Part shown: piece after piece, positions 7,971 through 16,571 of the stretch | How positions within the stretch are numbered: the stretch's first letter is position 1 | How the letters are laid out: each line of letters opens with the position of its first letter | From: Glycomyces amatae | GTDB lineage: Bacteria > Actinomycetota > Actinomycetes > Mycobacteriales > Micromonosporaceae | DNA: 64,000 nt | Assembly (NCBI RefSeq): GCF_020991375.1 | Contig: NZ_JAJLQZ010000001.1 | Location: forward strand, 310,001 to 374,000 | Direction of reading: 5' to 3' | Program-made: the position numbers and the translations under genes | Notes under the pieces: model-generated | The model's database searches: none | Seen by the model: the letters and a program-made list of their open reading frames with translations, nothing else | What the model was told of the DNA's origin: nothing

Positions 7971-9524
7971 ATGAGCGACCAACCGCTCGAGTCCTACCAG
8001 GGACTCGACGCCGCCGCCCCGGCCGCCGGGGCCCCCGCGTTCGGAGACGTGCAGCCCGCCCCCGCGACCGCGCAGCCCTCCGCGCCCGGGCCGATCCAGA
8101 CGCTCCCGGACGAGTACGTCCCGCCGCAGCGCCAGGCCTGCTCGAACCCCGGGTGCGCCAACCCCACCGCGCACCCCGCCGAGACCGCCTGGCAGCAGCT
8201 CGTCTCCGCCGTCCCCGTCGAGCGCCAGCTGTACCGGCTGCGCCCCAAGGAAGGCGGGATGGCCTTCCCGACCGAGGCCGACTTCCGGGCCGCCGTCGGC
8301 GCCGTGCGGCCCGAGTACGCCGACGCGCACTCGATCGAGCGCCTGCGCGGCGCCTGGACCGAGGACGTGGCCGGGCGCCTCGCCGACTGGTCGGAGCGGA
8401 TCAGGTCGAACCTCGCCGACCTCGCCGAAGGCTGGTCCGGCACCGACTTCGAGACCTTCGAGGCCGCGTGCGGGAAGACCCGCGAACTGGTCGACGACCT
8501 CATCGACGACATCGACGCCACCGTCGCGGGCCTCCAGTCGACCGAGGAGGCGCTCTACTCCCTCCAGGGCGGCGACTCCGGCGAGATCCCCTACCCCGCA
8601 CCGCAGTTCTGGATCGACGGCGAGTGGCACAGCTGGGTGTCCGTCCACATCAGACCCGCATGGTGGCACGGCGACTGCATCCAGTACACCTGCCGGGACG
8701 CCGAGCACGTGCTCGCCCTCGGCGGCGCCGAACCCGAGCTCGCGACCGAGATCATCGACTACATCGACGAGCGCATCGTGCACTACGTCGACTACTACGC
8801 CAGCCCCGTCAACGTCGAGCGCGAGGGCCTCGACCCCAAGGGCCTCACCGTCGAGGAGGCCAAGGAGCTCGCCGTCGCCGACGCGATGGAGCACTACGGG
8901 ACCCTCGTCGACCAGAGCTGGGGCGCCTACGACGCCCGGCACGGCGAGATCAACGACGACATCGACCAGCGCAGCGCCGACACCGACGGCGAGGAGCGCA
9001 CCGTGCGCACCGTGCGCAGCGACAAGGAGTACCCCGCGGCGGCCGACCCCGCGTACATGGACCTCGAACCCCCGCCGATGGACCAGCCCGCCGGCACCTC
9101 CGCGCCCCTGGCCAGCGAGGACCCGTCCCTGGACCCGCCCTCGGGCGAGGCCCCCGGGAGCGAGGAGCCCCCCGCCGAGGACGACGGCGGCGAGCGGCCC
9201 GGCGGCGGCCTCGCCAGCGGCGATCCCGCCACGGGCGGATCCGGCTACGGCACGGTCGCCGGCCCCGGCGCCGCCGCGGCCGCCCCCGCGGCCACCAGCG
9301 CGACGACGGCCGCCATGGGCCCCGCGACCGCCGGCGCGGCGGCCGCACCCGCGGCCGCCGCCGCGGGCTCCGGCTCCAGGGGCTCGGCCGCGATGATGGG
9401 CGGCGCCGCCGGCGCCGGGGTCGCCAGGCCCGCGGAGGACAAGGAGCGCGAAGCCGACGTCGACCTGGTCGAGAACCAGAACATGTGGGGCTACGTCAAC
9501 GAGGACGACGACCCCTACGCCTAG
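7971..9524 (+). CDS. Large WXG-type protein with Ala-rich linker and D-P-Y-A tail
   Basis: 517 residues from ATG 7971. The longer open frame extending upstream is not coding in character. The N-terminus contains a paired-Cys motif (CSNPGCANP). A helical domain with the W-S-G turn (AEGWSGTDFETFEAACG) lies near residue 155. Further helices follow to about residue 340, then a Pro/Gly/Ala-rich low-complexity linker, and the chain ends with MWGYVNEDDDPYA. The product of 11262-12944 has the same architecture and a related end (VWGIGNEAEDPYA), so the two are paralogues. A role as a type VII secretion substrate is inferred from the WXG domain. The tail may be a secretion or sorting signal. Confidence 0.65.
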   Translation: MSDQPLESYQGLDAAAPAAGAPAFGDVQPAPATAQPSAPGPIQTLPDEYVPPQRQACSNPGCANPTAHPAETAWQQLVSAVPVERQLYRLRPKEGGMAFPTEADFRAAVGAVRPEYADAHSIERLRGAWTEDVAGRLADWSERIRSNLADLAEGWSGTDFETFEAACGKTRELVDDLIDDIDATVAGLQSTEEALYSLQGGDSGEIPYPAPQFWIDGEWHSWVSVHIRPAWWHGDCIQYTCRDAEHVLALGGAEPELATEIIDYIDERIVHYVDYYASPVNVEREGLDPKGLTVEEAKELAVADAMEHYGTLVDQSWGAYDARHGEINDDIDQRSADTDGEERTVRTVRSDKEYPAAADPAYMDLEPPPMDQPAGTSAPLASEDPSLDPPSGEAPGSEEPPAEDDGGERPGGGLASGDPATGGSGYGTVAGPGAAAAAPAATSATTAAMGPATAGAAAAPAAAAAGSGSRGSAAMMGGAAGAGVARPAEDKEREADVDLVENQNMWGYVNEDDDPYA

Positions 9525-9539
9525 AGAAGGAGCCCCCGC

Positions 9540-9878
9540 ATGGACACGCGCGCTTTCGACCCGGCCGCGCTCGAGCGGTACCGCCAGTTCCTCGGCGACC
9601 TGCTCGAGGAGCTGGAGGGCGAGATCATCCCGGTGCTGCGCGACGGCGACCTGCGGAAGGCCCCGGCCTTCGGCACCGCGCCCGGCGCCGCCGAGGTCGC
9701 GGCCGTCGAGTACGCCGACTTCCACGCGACGTCCTGGCGCAACCTCCAGTACCTGCGCGGCACCCTGTACGGCCTGATGGCCGGACTCCAGACCGCGATC
9801 GACAACGGCGGCGTGGTCGACCAGCAGGTCGCCACGGACCTGCTCCGCATGACCGACGGCGACGACCTCTACGCCTGA
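9540..9878 (+). CDS. Small helical partner protein, paralogue A
   Basis: 112 residues, ATG 9540 with a strong GAAGGAG site. It is predicted to be all helical, with a core matching the product of 10148-10471: EIIPVLRDGDLRKAPAFG versus DIIPKLRNGEALGKMPAFG, then FHATSWRNLQYLR versus FHSTTWDNLQALR. Length and topology fit ESAT-6/WXG100-like partners, although the W-x-N-L motif differs from W-x-G. It ends DGDDLYA, resembling the D-P-Y-A ends of the two large WXG proteins. It follows the large WXG gene by 15 bp and is probably its secretion partner. Confidence 0.65.
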   Translation: MDTRAFDPAALERYRQFLGDLLEELEGEIIPVLRDGDLRKAPAFGTAPGAAEVAAVEYADFHATSWRNLQYLRGTLYGLMAGLQTAIDNGGVVDQQVATDLLRMTDGDDLYA

Positions 9879-9994
9879 CCCGTGCCCTCCGGCCGCGACT
9901 GGAGCGCGGACATGTCCGTGAGCTGCGGTCACGCCCCGTATCGGCGCAATCATTCAGGGGGAACACGGTTTGCACACCCCTGCTAACGTGGTCG

Positions 9995-10024
9995 TTGAAC
10001 TTACATCCGAGACCCGCGTAATCC
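9995..10024 (+). promoter_or_regulatory. Possible sigma-70-like promoter
   Basis: TTGAAC (9995-10000) and TAATCC (10019-10024) are separated by 18 bases, within a 269-bp gap ahead of the second substrate operon. The gap has no other gene. The match is modest and unsupported by any other evidence. Confidence 0.25.
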
Positions 10025-10147
10025 CCCCGAGGGCGCAACGCAGCAAGCAGGTTCCGCCCTGAACCGCTCGCGTCCTCGCGCGATGGCGTCGAACCGCACG
10101 TCGGGGGGAACGTACCGCAGGTACTGAACTCACAGACAGGGAACGCG

Positions 10148-10471
10148 ATGGCGACTAGCAAGCAGGTCGATCCCGAAGCGCTGCGTGCCTACCGCACCAA
10201 GGTCCAGGCGCAGCTGGACATCGTCGAGAACGACATCATCCCCAAGCTCCGCAACGGTGAAGCGCTCGGCAAGATGCCCGCGTTCGGCGCCATGGGCGGA
10301 TCGGACGCGGCGCGGGGGACGTACGAGACCTTCCACTCCACGACCTGGGACAACCTCCAGGCACTGCGCGAATCCCTGCACGGCATCATCGACACCCTCG
10401 AAGAGTCCGGCAACCTGCACGAGGAGACCGACGCGCAGAGCGCGGCCGACTTCGACGGCGAATTGTCATAG
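10148..10471 (+). CDS. Small helical partner protein, paralogue B
   Basis: 107 residues, ATG 10148 preceded by CAGGGAACG. It is a clear paralogue of the product of 9540-9878, sharing the I-I-P-x-L-R, P-A-F-G, F-H-x-T-x-W-x-N-L-Q and L-R motifs in the same order. It is all helical with no signal peptide, as in secreted WXG100-like partners. It starts an apparent operon with the lipoprotein at 10516 and the large WXG protein at 11262, whereas paralogue A follows its large partner. The pair duplication was therefore accompanied by rearrangement. Confidence 0.65.
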   Translation: MATSKQVDPEALRAYRTKVQAQLDIVENDIIPKLRNGEALGKMPAFGAMGGSDAARGTYETFHSTTWDNLQALRESLHGIIDTLEESGNLHEETDAQSAADFDGELS

Positions 10472-10515
10472 TGGTCAGCCGGCAACCGGGCGACCGACAG
10501 AGAGGACTTACGGAC

Positions 10516-11259
10516 GTGACCCGAAACCTGACCCTGATCAAGGGCTTCGCCGCACTCGGCGCCGCCGGTCTGCTCCTGGCCGGCTGCGGCGGCAACGAGC
10601 TGCCCGCCCCTGGAGACGGGGACGACAACGGAGGCTCCAGCGAAGGCGGCAGCTCCGAGGTCGGCTCGTACAGCGTGATGATCGACTGGGATGGCTGTGA
10701 GGCCTTCGACGACATCCAGACCCTTCAGGACTTCATGGGCGTCACGGATCTGGGCGGCAGCGGTCTCGTGAGCAGTGCGACCGGCGGTGGTCTCGACGGC
10801 GAGGCGTTCACCTGCGGTGCCTCCGCGACGCTTCCCTCGTACAACCTCAACGGCAAGGACATTCCCGGGGACGCGAGCATCGACGTCGGCGGGGTGCCGT
10901 GGGATTCACCTGAAGAGGCGGCCGAGAACTTCGAGGGCCGCGTCGAGCAGCTCAAAGAGGCCATCGAGATCGACGGCGTCGAAATGTTGAGCCCGCAGGA
11001 GGGTGAGATCGAAGGCGACTGGGATGCGAGCCATTACTTCGCGTCCACCACGTCTACGGGGCATCAACTCAACGCCATCGGTCTCAAGGGCGACCTGATC
11101 GTCTACGTGTTCATCACGCACTTCAACGACCCCGGTGTTTTCAACGATGACGAACCGGTATACCCGTTCACCGATGAGGAACTGGTCGACTGGGTGCTGA
11201 ACGAATACATGCCGCAGACGCATGCCGACCTCCTCGCCAAGAAAGAGAGTGGGCTCTAG
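10516..11259 (+). CDS. Secretion-locus lipoprotein (DUF3558-like pattern)
   Basis: 247 residues from GTG 10516 (AGAGAGGA about 10 bases upstream). The in-frame GTG at 10471 would put a long tail before the signal peptide. The signal sequence ends in lipobox LLAGC, so the chain is a membrane-anchored lipoprotein. A D-x-C-x-x-F motif is followed by LQDFMGV, then an IDVGG strand and the C-terminal motif LVDWVLNEYMPQTHADLLA. This arrangement recalls actinobacterial DUF3558-type lipoproteins and recurs in the two anchored proteins at 61.6-63.3 kb. It lies between a small helical protein and its large WXG partner, so it may chaperone or receive the secreted complex outside the membrane. Confidence 0.75.
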   Translation: MTRNLTLIKGFAALGAAGLLLAGCGGNELPAPGDGDDNGGSSEGGSSEVGSYSVMIDWDGCEAFDDIQTLQDFMGVTDLGGSGLVSSATGGGLDGEAFTCGASATLPSYNLNGKDIPGDASIDVGGVPWDSPEEAAENFEGRVEQLKEAIEIDGVEMLSPQEGEIEGDWDASHYFASTTSTGHQLNAIGLKGDLIVYVFITHFNDPGVFNDDEPVYPFTDEELVDWVLNEYMPQTHADLLAKKESGL

Positions 11260-11261
11260 AC

Positions 11262-12944
11262 ATGGCAGAAGAAGATTTCGAGAAGGAAGACTACGGTGAC
11301 GCCGAGGTCGGGATGGAGAAGTCCGCGATCGAGGCCCGCATCAACGAGTTGCTGAAGACGCCGACTTGCGATCTCGGCGAGGAATGCACCGCCAAGGTCG
11401 TCGAACCCGCCGAGGAGGCCTGGCTCCGGCTCATGTCGGCCGTCCCCAAGAACGGTCAGACCGCCACTGTCTCTCCTGCGCGAGACATCCAGACCTACGC
11501 ACTGCCGGACGGCCAGTCGGTCAACTCGCTTGTCAGGTCCCTTCGTCCAGAACCTGCCGACGATTATTCGATGGAGCAGATCAGTTCTGAGTGGAAGAAC
11601 ATCTACCAGACGCTCAGCGATGTGCCCGAGAACCTCAAGACCGGCCTCTCCACCCTCTCCGAGGATTGGAAGGGCGACGACTACGACGCCTTCGAAGAGC
11701 AGGTCGAGAAGGTCATCAAGAACGCCCGGACCGTCCTCGCCGATATCTGGGGTGAAGAGGGCACTGTCGGCGGCGCCGTCAAGATCCTCGATGAGAAGTC
11801 CGACAGCATCTATGAGCAGCAGGGCCGCGACGAGTGCGTCTACCCCTCGCCGAAGTTCCACCTCGAGGACGCTGCCGCCTGCTCGCACAAGATCCACATC
11901 CGGCCGCCGTACTTCGCGGCCTGCGAAGTCTTCCCGGACGACGAGACCAAGGTCGCGATGGAGTGGGCCGGCTTCGAGCCCACCATCATCGACGAGGTCC
12001 AGGAAGAGCGAGAGCGCATCTATGACATGTACATAGAGCACACGAACCAGTACCCGGACTACGAAGAGGACGGGATGAAGGGCGAGGAACTCGCCCGCAC
12101 CCGTGCGGACGAGTACGCCAAGCGCGAGACCGACAGCCTCGGCACCGACGGCCAGGAGCAGCTGCAAGCGCAGGCCACCCAGGTCAACGAGGACATCACC
12201 GACCGCCACGAGAACACCGATCTGGCGGTCTCGGAGATCAACACCGAGGCCAAGACCTCCGAGCCGACCGCCTTCAACGAGGGCGGCGACGTCGAGAACC
12301 CCGGCAGCGGCGGCCTCGACGGCGGGTCCCCTCCCGGCGGCGGCGCGCCCCCCGGCCTGGGCGACATGAAACCGCCCGGGTCCCCCAAGGGGCTCACGCC
12401 GACATCCCCGAACCTGCCGGACAGCAACGGTCCCGGGGACATCGGCACGCCGACGTCCCCGACCTTCCCCGACACCGACGGACCGGGGGGCCTGGACGAC
12501 AACACGTGGTCGCCCTCGAGTCCCGATCCTGACGACCTCACCGGTGGCCTGGCCTCCGGCGGCGGGCTCGGCAGCGGTTCCGGCCTCGGCGGCGGCTCCC
12601 TGGGCGGCGGCCCCGGCGGTGGCGGCATGGGCGGCGGTCCCGGTGGCGGCATCGGCGCCGGAGCCGGCGCCGGTGGCGGTATCGGCGGCGGCATGGGCGG
12701 CATGATGGGCGCCGGCGGCGGTGCCCGCGGCATGGGCGCCGGGGCCGGTGGCGGTCGCGGTGCCGGTGGCGGCCGAGGCGCCGGCGGCATGGGCCGCGGC
12801 GGCGCCATGGGCGGCATGATGGGCGGCGCCGGCGGCCGCGGCATGGGCGGCCAAGGCGAGGACGGTCAGGAGACCGGTACCTGGCTCACCGAGGACGACG
12901 ACGTCTGGGGTATCGGGAACGAAGCCGAAGACCCCTACGCGTAG
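11262..12944 (+). CDS. Large WXG-type protein with Gly-rich region and D-P-Y-A tail
   Basis: 560 residues starting 2 bases after the lipoprotein stop. The helical N-terminal domain carries the W-K-G turn (SEDWKGDDYDAFEEQVE) near residue 136. Charged helices follow to about residue 320, then Pro-rich repeats (GPGDIGTPTSP, GPGGLDD), a Gly/Met-rich stretch of about 110 residues, and the end VWGIGNEAEDPYA. It is paralogous to the product of 7971-9524 in order of parts and tail. The base composition of the first 900 bp is lower in GC than in its neighbours. It is likely a type VII-type substrate whose flexible Gly-rich part spans or decorates the envelope. Confidence 0.65.
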   Translation: MAEEDFEKEDYGDAEVGMEKSAIEARINELLKTPTCDLGEECTAKVVEPAEEAWLRLMSAVPKNGQTATVSPARDIQTYALPDGQSVNSLVRSLRPEPADDYSMEQISSEWKNIYQTLSDVPENLKTGLSTLSEDWKGDDYDAFEEQVEKVIKNARTVLADIWGEEGTVGGAVKILDEKSDSIYEQQGRDECVYPSPKFHLEDAAACSHKIHIRPPYFAACEVFPDDETKVAMEWAGFEPTIIDEVQEERERIYDMYIEHTNQYPDYEEDGMKGEELARTRADEYAKRETDSLGTDGQEQLQAQATQVNEDITDRHENTDLAVSEINTEAKTSEPTAFNEGGDVENPGSGGLDGGSPPGGGAPPGLGDMKPPGSPKGLTPTSPNLPDSNGPGDIGTPTSPTFPDTDGPGGLDDNTWSPSSPDPDDLTGGLASGGGLGSGSGLGGGSLGGGPGGGGMGGGPGGGIGAGAGAGGGIGGGMGGMMGAGGGARGMGAGAGGGRGAGGGRGAGGMGRGGAMGGMMGGAGGRGMGGQGEDGQETGTWLTEDDDVWGIGNEAEDPYA

Positions 12945-12952
12945 CACCTTCG

Positions 12953-12988
12953 CAACGGCCGGGCCCGCGATCGCGGGCCCGGCCGTTG
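12953..12988. terminator. Perfect palindrome, likely terminator
   Basis: CAACGGCCGGGCCCGCGA and its exact complement form a 36-bp uninterrupted palindrome just after the stop of the large WXG gene. It has no U-tract, as is common for terminators in high-GC actinobacteria. Confidence 0.65.
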
Positions 12989-13171
12989 CCGTTCCCGGAC
13001 GGCGGTACGGCCCGGTCACGCCTCCGGCCGGGCGCGGCGCGGCGCGGTCGCGTTCCCGTTCGCGACGGGGGCGTCGCCCATCGGTCACCCGCCGTCACCG
13101 GCGGCGAGCACCGCCCCATTAGCATCGGGAGTGACCGCGGCCTCCTGCCGCGGCCTGATGAAGGGAGGGCC

Positions 13172-13510
13172 ATGACCGACGATCCGACCGCCGACATGCG
13201 GCAGCGGGCCGCTGAGATCCAGCGCCTCGCCGTCGAGGCAGAGGGCGAGGCGGTGAGCGAGGACGGCGCGGTCAGGGTCGTCGCCGGCGCCGCCGGCAAC
13301 CTCAAGGAACTCGACCTGCGGCTGAACGCGTTCGAGCTGAGCGGCTACGAGCTCGGCGAGCTCATCGTGGAGACCATCCGGGCCGCCGACCGCAAGGTCG
13401 CCGCAGAACTGTCCGCGGCCATGGCCGGCATCATGGGCGCTCCGGCGCCCGCCGACCTCTTCGGCGGGGGCGTCCGCCCCGTCGACCCCGACACGGAGGA
13501 GCAGCCGTGA
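13172..13510 (+). CDS. YbaB/EbfC-family protein
   Basis: 112 residues from ATG 13172 with GGGAGGG upstream. An N-terminal helix is followed by the strand set EAVSEDGAVRVVAGAAGNL and a long C-terminal helix, the YbaB/EbfC fold, whose members are DNA-binding nucleoid-associated dimers. Its GTGA overlap with the next YbaB-like gene indicates coupling, so the two may form a heterodimer. It opens a new operon after the palindromic terminator. Confidence 0.75.
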   Translation: MTDDPTADMRQRAAEIQRLAVEAEGEAVSEDGAVRVVAGAAGNLKELDLRLNAFELSGYELGELIVETIRAADRKVAAELSAAMAGIMGAPAPADLFGGGVRPVDPDTEEQP

Positions 13511-13908
13511 CCGACCGCAGCGAGCGGCCCAGCCCGCAGGAGATGCTCGCCCGCCTCGAGCGGATGCAGGCCGAGGCCGAGGCCACCCTCGAGAAGTACA
13601 ACCGGCTGGCCGAGGAGATGGGCACGACGGAGGTCGAGGCGTTCTCCGAGGACGGCCGCATCCGCGTCAAGCTCGACGCGGACGGCAAGGTCGCCGAGAT
13701 CGGCATCGACGAGTCCGCGATGCGCTTTCGCCAGACCCTCGGCCCGGCGGTCATGGCCGTCATCGAGGAGGCCAAGGCCGCCTACGGCGTCAAGATGACC
13801 GAGATGGCGCAGGCCCTCGTGGGGGACCGGATCGACGTCATGGGCATCGTCCGCCAGAGCCTGCCCGAGCACATGCGCGGCCGCTTCGACCAGGGCACCG
13901 ACCGCTGA
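13507..13908 (+). CDS. YbaB/EbfC-family protein, second copy
   Basis: 133 residues from GTG 13507, overlapping the previous stop by 4 bp. A coiled N-terminal helix (residues 8-40) precedes TTEVEAFSEDGRIRVKLD and a C-terminal helix beginning TLGPAVMAVIEEAKAAYG, a classic YbaB pattern with a longer tail. Adjacent coupled YbaB paralogues before a WXG-type gene are a recurrent arrangement in actinobacterial secretion loci. The role there is not established. Confidence 0.75.
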   Translation: MTDRSERPSPQEMLARLERMQAEAEATLEKYNRLAEEMGTTEVEAFSEDGRIRVKLDADGKVAEIGIDESAMRFRQTLGPAVMAVIEEAKAAYGVKMTEMAQALVGDRIDVMGIVRQSLPEHMRGRFDQGTDR

Positions 13909-14034
13909 CCTCTGGCCCGCAGGAGGCGGCGGCGCGCCCGCCGGCAGTACAATCACGTGAGCGGCGCCACTGACGCATCACTGACGCGCCGCTTCGCCGC
14001 CGCCCGCGGCGCCGCCCTCGATCGGAGCCCGCCC

Positions 14035-15264
14035 ATGGTCGACATCACCAGCGTCACCCTCGCCGAACTGAGCGCCGCCGAAGGCGCGCTGCGCCAGGTC
14101 CAGCCCGACGCCGCCGCCCTGAGCGCCGAGGTCGACAAGGACGGCATGGACCTCATGGGGTGGGGCCTGTGCGGCGCGGCGACCTTCGCCACCGGCTACT
14201 TCTCGATGATCGGCGAGCTGCGCTCGCTGTTCCAGATGATGGCCGACGGCATCGAGGGCCACGCCGGGCGGCTCGAGGCCTGCCGCACCGACTGGGCCAA
14301 CGCCGACGACGAGATGGCGCAGGCCTTCGCCGAGCTCGCCCCCGAAGGCCTCGGCGAGTCCTTCAACGTCGCGGGGAGCACCTTCAACTACTCCGGCGCC
14401 GGGGACGCGATCCGCACCGACTCGTGGAAGAGCGTCACCGGCCCGTCCTTCTACAACAACACCGTGAACGGCGTCGACGCCGTCAAGGAGGTCGTCCGCG
14501 CGCAGGACGGCGTCTCCAGCGTCATGGGCGGCCTCGGCGACCTGACCAACTCGGTGTTCCAGATCGGCGGCGACATCGGGACGTTCTTCGAGAACCCCCT
14601 GAGCCTCCTGCTCCAGAACGGCATGGAGTTCCTGATCAAGCTCATCAAACCGGTCGACGACCTCATCGGCATGGTCACCGGCAACCCCTCCCGCATGGGC
14701 GACGAGATCAAGCGCTGGCAGGAGATCCGCGAGAAGATGCACCCCATCGGCGAGGGCATCGCCGCGATCCCCGAAGGCGCCCTCAAGCAGTGGCACGGCC
14801 AGGACGGCGACGCCGCCCGCGAGAAGATCGGCGAGTTCGCCGAGGGCGTCTTCGAGCTCGCCGACCGCACGATCATCCTGGAGAGCCTGCTGCGGCTGTG
14901 CGAGGCCCTGGCCACGGCCATCCAGAAGTGGCTCATCAGCCTCGTCTCCGACTGGTGCGTCGACGAGATCATGGCCTGGCTCGTCGCGCTCGCCTCCTCG
15001 GTGGTGACCTTCGGGGCCTCGGCCGCCTCGGCGATGATGCGCTCGGTCGTCAACGCCGTGATCACGATCGGCAAGGCCCTCAAGAAGGTCTACGAGGTCA
15101 TGCAGACCTTCGCGACGACCAACAAGATCATGAAGCCGGTCCTGGAGTTCATGGGCAAGGTCTCCGGCCCGTGGGCCGAGGCGGGCGTGAAGACCGTGAG
15201 CACGGTCGGGCGCCTCATGGGCACCGGCGGCTCGACCGACATCACCGAAGCGTTCACCCAGTAG
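14035..15264 (+). CDS. Large helical WXG-type protein with hydrophobic C-terminal region
   Basis: 409 residues from ATG 14035 (GGAG 10 bases upstream), preferred over the upstream GTG at 13957. The first 100 residues are a helical domain of ESX type (LSAAEGALRQVQPDAAALS, then an LEACRTDWANADDEMAQ segment). A W-H-G turn (KQWHGQDGDAAREKIGEF) lies near residue 250, followed by a hydrophobic stretch (IMAWLVALASSVVTFGASAA) and more helices. The arrangement resembles long WXG/LXG-like actinobacterial proteins whose toxin or membrane-active part follows the secretion domain, but no toxin fold was recognised. It is co-oriented with the membrane protein that follows 4 bp later. Confidence 0.6.
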   Translation: MVDITSVTLAELSAAEGALRQVQPDAAALSAEVDKDGMDLMGWGLCGAATFATGYFSMIGELRSLFQMMADGIEGHAGRLEACRTDWANADDEMAQAFAELAPEGLGESFNVAGSTFNYSGAGDAIRTDSWKSVTGPSFYNNTVNGVDAVKEVVRAQDGVSSVMGGLGDLTNSVFQIGGDIGTFFENPLSLLLQNGMEFLIKLIKPVDDLIGMVTGNPSRMGDEIKRWQEIREKMHPIGEGIAAIPEGALKQWHGQDGDAAREKIGEFAEGVFELADRTIILESLLRLCEALATAIQKWLISLVSDWCVDEIMAWLVALASSVVTFGASAASAMMRSVVNAVITIGKALKKVYEVMQTFATTNKIMKPVLEFMGKVSGPWAEAGVKTVSTVGRLMGTGGSTDITEAFTQ

Positions 15265-15268
15265 CGCC

Positions 15269-16537
15269 ATGGGGGAGCGGCGACCGGCCCGGCCCGGCTA
15301 CTTCGACGCCGGCGACGTGCCCGTGCAGACGATGGACGCCTGGGTGCAGCGGCCCGCGAGGGTCGAGACCTTCGGCCCGCTGCCGGTCGCGGCCGCCCCG
15401 ACCGCGGAGTTCACCGCCGGCAGGACGGCCGAGGCCGCCCCGGGCCCGGGCCTCGGCGTGATCGACGTGCTGCTCAGCACCCGCGCGGGCGGCGGCGCGG
15501 CCGGCGTCCTGCTCGTCGACGGCGCCGTGGTCGGCTGCGGCGACGGCCGCCACCAGGTGCAGGTCGAGCCGGGACCGCACCTCGTGGAGGCGCAGGGCCG
15601 CGGCGCGGCGCAGGCGCACGTCGACGTCAGCGCGGGGGAGCGGGTCTGCCTCACCACCGACCAGACCGGGGACCTGGTCTCGACCGACCGGCACGTCTCC
15701 CCGATCGCCCGCGTCGACACCCTGGAACGGCTGCGCCCCCGGGGCTCGGGCTCGAAGACCGCCCGCACGGCGGGCTGGGCGCTCATCGCCGCGGGCCTCC
15801 TGCTGTGCGTCGCCGCGACCGTGTTCACCTACGAGACCGCCGAACGGGTGGGCTCGGGCCCGTTCGCGCGGGTCTATCCGACCGGCACCGGGCAGCTCGT
15901 GTTCTGGTTGTCGTGCCCGGCGGCCCTGGTCGTGCTCTTCCTCGGCGGCCTCGCGCTCAGCTGGGACCGGAGCAGGCTCCAGCGCCGCGTCCGCGACCAC
16001 CTCGACTTCCGCCTGGGACGCGTCGAACCGGTCGAGGGCGGGACCGCGGTGCAGGTGGCCGACGGGTGGCGCCACCGCGACGTGCTCCCGTCCGGCGCCA
16101 CCGGCGTGCTGGTCCGCTTCCAGCTGCGCCAGCACCGGGTCAGCGCCGAGCGGCGCCCCGGCGCGGTGGTCGCGCACGAAGGCGACGTCCCGGACCTGTC
16201 GGCCGCCTACGCCGCTGCGCCGGAGGCCGCCGTGGACGGCACCGCGGTGCCGGTGTCGTGGGGCAGCTGGTTCTACCCGCTCGCGCCCGGCGCCCACCGC
16301 CTCACCGTCGCCGTCGACGGCCGGTTCGCGCCGGTGCGCGGCACCGCCGTCCACACCGGCGAGACCGCCGCCCGGGCCGAGGCCGAGATCGCCGTGGCCC
16401 CCGGCATGGTCGCCGACCTGCGGGTCCGCGCCGACGTCTACCGGGTGTGGCGGCCCGAGAGCGGCCATATCGAGTCCTTCACGCCGCGGCTGGACCTGAA
16501 GGCCAAGAAGCCCTTCCGGACTCGCGCCGCTGGGTGA
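15269..16537 (+). CDS. Two-helix membrane protein with extracytoplasmic domains
   Basis: 422 residues. The N-terminal 160 residues form a beta-rich region (GVLLVDGAVVGCGDGRHQVQ). Two transmembrane helices follow (GWALIAAGLLLCVAATVF near 175 and GQLVFWLSCPAALVVLFLGG near 215), then a C-terminal domain of about 180 residues with repeated beta strands. It contains a PGAHRLTVAVDGR motif like those of PEGA-type or carbohydrate-binding sandwich repeats. The start ATG has only a weak ribosome site. The family was not recognised. Context suggests a membrane component of the WXG locus. Confidence 0.65.
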   Translation: MGERRPARPGYFDAGDVPVQTMDAWVQRPARVETFGPLPVAAAPTAEFTAGRTAEAAPGPGLGVIDVLLSTRAGGGAAGVLLVDGAVVGCGDGRHQVQVEPGPHLVEAQGRGAAQAHVDVSAGERVCLTTDQTGDLVSTDRHVSPIARVDTLERLRPRGSGSKTARTAGWALIAAGLLLCVAATVFTYETAERVGSGPFARVYPTGTGQLVFWLSCPAALVVLFLGGLALSWDRSRLQRRVRDHLDFRLGRVEPVEGGTAVQVADGWRHRDVLPSGATGVLVRFQLRQHRVSAERRPGAVVAHEGDVPDLSAAYAAAPEAAVDGTAVPVSWGSWFYPLAPGAHRLTVAVDGRFAPVRGTAVHTGETAARAEAEIAVAPGMVADLRVRADVYRVWRPESGHIESFTPRLDLKAKKPFRTRAAG

Positions 16538-16571
16538 CCACCCGGTGGCCACAAAGCTGTATCTTGCTCGC

